Shown: positions 53,201-56,200 of the stretch, piece after piece
Numbering within the stretch: position 1 is the first letter of the stretch
Layout: each line of letters begins with the position of its first letter
DNA from: Chrysemys picta bellii
Lineage: Eukaryota > Chordata > Testudines > Emydidae
Length of the DNA: 64,000 bases
Direction: 5' to 3'
Assembly (NCBI RefSeq): GCF_011386835.1
Contig: NC_088792.1
Coordinates: forward strand, 62,665,287 to 62,729,286
Made by a program: the position numbers and the translations under genes
The notes under the pieces: generated by a model
What the model was told of the DNA's origin: nothing
The model's database searches: none
Seen by the model: only the letters and a program-made list of their open reading frames with translations

Positions 53201-56200
53201 CCACTCATGAGCAATTTTCCAAAAGATCTCTAAGCATTATTGACAATGCTTTGGTAAATTATGTGTGACTTTCCTAAGAGTTGGTGTAGCTCATTTAATT
53301 CATATTAATTGATTTTTAGGCTTCCCTTGATTAATTGAACTGGGTTCGTCTTGTACAGAATGCAATAAATAATCATTAAAATGAGGGAGATGTGACTCCA
53401 CAGATTATAAAGTTAAGTACATTAGAAGTCATAGAGGACAAAATGGAAAAATAAAGTTTAACCCAAGAAGTACTTTCCCAAGCTCAAAGTTCTACAGAAT
53501 ATATATGCATATATGCTAGTGACTCTAATATTCTTAGACTTGTATTTTTTTAAAAAAAAAGCCCAAAACATTTCTCATAGAAAATGAGCTTTTCATTCCA
53601 AGCTTTATCCAGTGAATAGTGCTCCAGATCAAAGCCCCAGGGTAGCATATTTTATCTGTTGGGAATTTTGGAATGACAATAATTTAAAGACATGCACTTG
53701 GAACGCTCCTTGTCCTGTCCCTTCCTGTCCTCCCCACTTAATATAAGCCGAGTGGATGAAGACAGAGTTTCACTTTTGTCCATATTTTGTGCTTGGCATG
53801 GGACTACATGAGTAAATATTATCCCTTTCAAGAGCTTTAAATATGCTTTGCCTGCTTTAATTATCATGTAGTATATTGGAAGAGGTTATACATTCTAAAG
53901 GATCATAAAGTAGGATTGTCAAATAAAAACTATAGGAAAGAAGTATGAAGAAATGCTCCATTGGAGTACAATATACATACATCAGCGGCTCTCAAACTGT
54001 GGGTCGGGACCGCAAAGTGTGTCGCGACCCCATTTTAATGGGGTTGCCAGGGCTATCTTAGACTTGCTGGGGCCTGGGACCAAAGCCCGAGGGCTTCAGC
54101 CCTGGGCATCAGGACTCAGGTTACAGGCCCCTTGCCTGGGGCTGAAGTCCTTGGGCTTTGGCTTTTCCCACCTCCCCCCCACTGGGGGCTCAGGCTGGGT
54201 CAGGCTTCAGCCGCCCCCTCCCCCCCCCTGCGGTCGTCTAGTAATTTTTATTGCCCAAAGGGGGTCGAGGTGCAATGAAGTTTGAGAACCCCTGACATAC
54301 ACTAAGCAATGGATTAAATGCCTGACCCAATACTCATTGAAGTCAATAGAAAGACTCCCTTTGACTTCAAATGGCATTAGATTGGGCCCAATCCTGTTCT
54401 TTTGAAGTCAATGGTGGTATCACCTATTGACTTCAAGTAGGAACTGGATTGGGGATTATGATATATGTAGGAGTCTGTGGGGATCAGTGGAACCAGAGCA
54501 AGACCATCATGCACACTTTTTACTTGACCTGAAAATGATTTTTCAATCAAGAGTTCTAGAAGTGAAATATCAAATTCCTAGCACATTAACTCTATACTTA
54601 ATAGTACAATGGTGATTAATTATAGATCTCACCATTTTTAGCCTTCTGTTGGTGTTTTTTAAAAATAACTCAGATCAGGGATGCCGGAATGGGGGAGCCA
54701 GGGGGTCATGGCCCCATCACTTTTTACCAGCTGTAAGGGTGAGCAACAGGAGAAGGGGTGGAGAGGAGCGAGTGGGGGTCTTGGCAGAGAAGAGGTGGAG
54801 CGGGGCCTTGGGGAAAAAGGATGGCGTGAGGGCAGGGGCTCACGGAGAAGGGGCAGGGCCTCAGGGGGAAGGGGCGGAGTCTCAGATATATGGTGAAATT
54901 GTACATAATACTCAACTGCTGTGGCAATGAAAGTCTTGTGAGTACTGAGAGAGAATTATTCTAAATTGTAAAAAGCTGGGGAGATAGTTTGATTATTTGA
55001 ATTCTTTGTTTAGTGTACTGAAAGTGTTATGCTTTTGAAATAGAGTTTGAAAATTATTATTGCTAGCGATCCTTTCTTGGTTGTGTAATCTCTTCTGAGA
55101 TATATAACTATTTAACCTTTTAAATATTCCTTTGCCCTGGCATTAAATTTGTTTCTGTTCCTTTGATGTTTTCAGCCACATGTTCAGGATTCCATTTGCC
55201 TTTTTATGGCCTATGCTCACACCAGTGTCAATGAGATGAGTGCAAAATATTATCAGAATGAGAGGCGGTACAATTATACCACTCCAAAAAGTTTCCTGGA
55301 GCAAATCTCACTTTATAAGATCCTGCTGGAGAAGAAATACAAGGAGATGTCCAAGCGCATGGAACATCTGGTGAATGGCATTCAGAAGTTAAAAACCACA
55401 GCTTCTCAGGTAAATTGAGGAAAGACATACTCTTGTCGTTCTCTCTCCTCTAAGGAATGAATATTTTTTCAATCCGACCCAGGCAAAATTTGGTAATCTT
55501 ATATTGAAATGTCTCTGCACCTTTTCGGTAGGCTGCTGAGTTCTGGCACTGCTGCTTCAGTGCTGTACTAGGTCTTTGAAACTGGATTTTATTTTATGTA
55601 TTGCCTTTCAAACTCCAGGTACCTGTACATATCTGTCAAAGAAATGGGTTACTATCTTAACATTTGAACTAGATTGTGGCTCAAAGTCAGAGCATACCCT
55701 GGAGGGGTGAGAAGGGCTCCAGAAGAAATTTTAAGAGGCTCAGAGCACATACTACAGTAGCAGCAGTGCCACCCTGGGAGAAGGTACAGATATGCTCCTT
55801 TCTATGATAGCTGGCTGGCTGATGGGGAAGGGAGGATTAGAGGGGTGAAGCCATCACTTCTTCCCGCCTCTTTTTAGGAGGCTAATGCTAGCTAGCTGTA
55901 AGCAGTGCTGTGCTCCCCACCAAACGGACTCATCTCTGCACAGGGATACCAGGAGTGGGAAAGCTCTTTGGCTCCTCTTTTCCCCTCTCAGCCTCAGACA
56001 CATGCTCCTGGCTGGCAATTTGTTTGCTAAAACTACAAAGTCTCTATGTTTATAGATCTATATAGAACATTTAAACATTCAGTTGCAGTGTTTGCACAGC
56101 ATTGCAACTTTGTGCTAGTGCATGAGAACCGGGGGGACAGACTTTACTTTTTTCACATTCCCTCAGCTTGGACAATAGGAATAAACAGCCAACATTAAAG

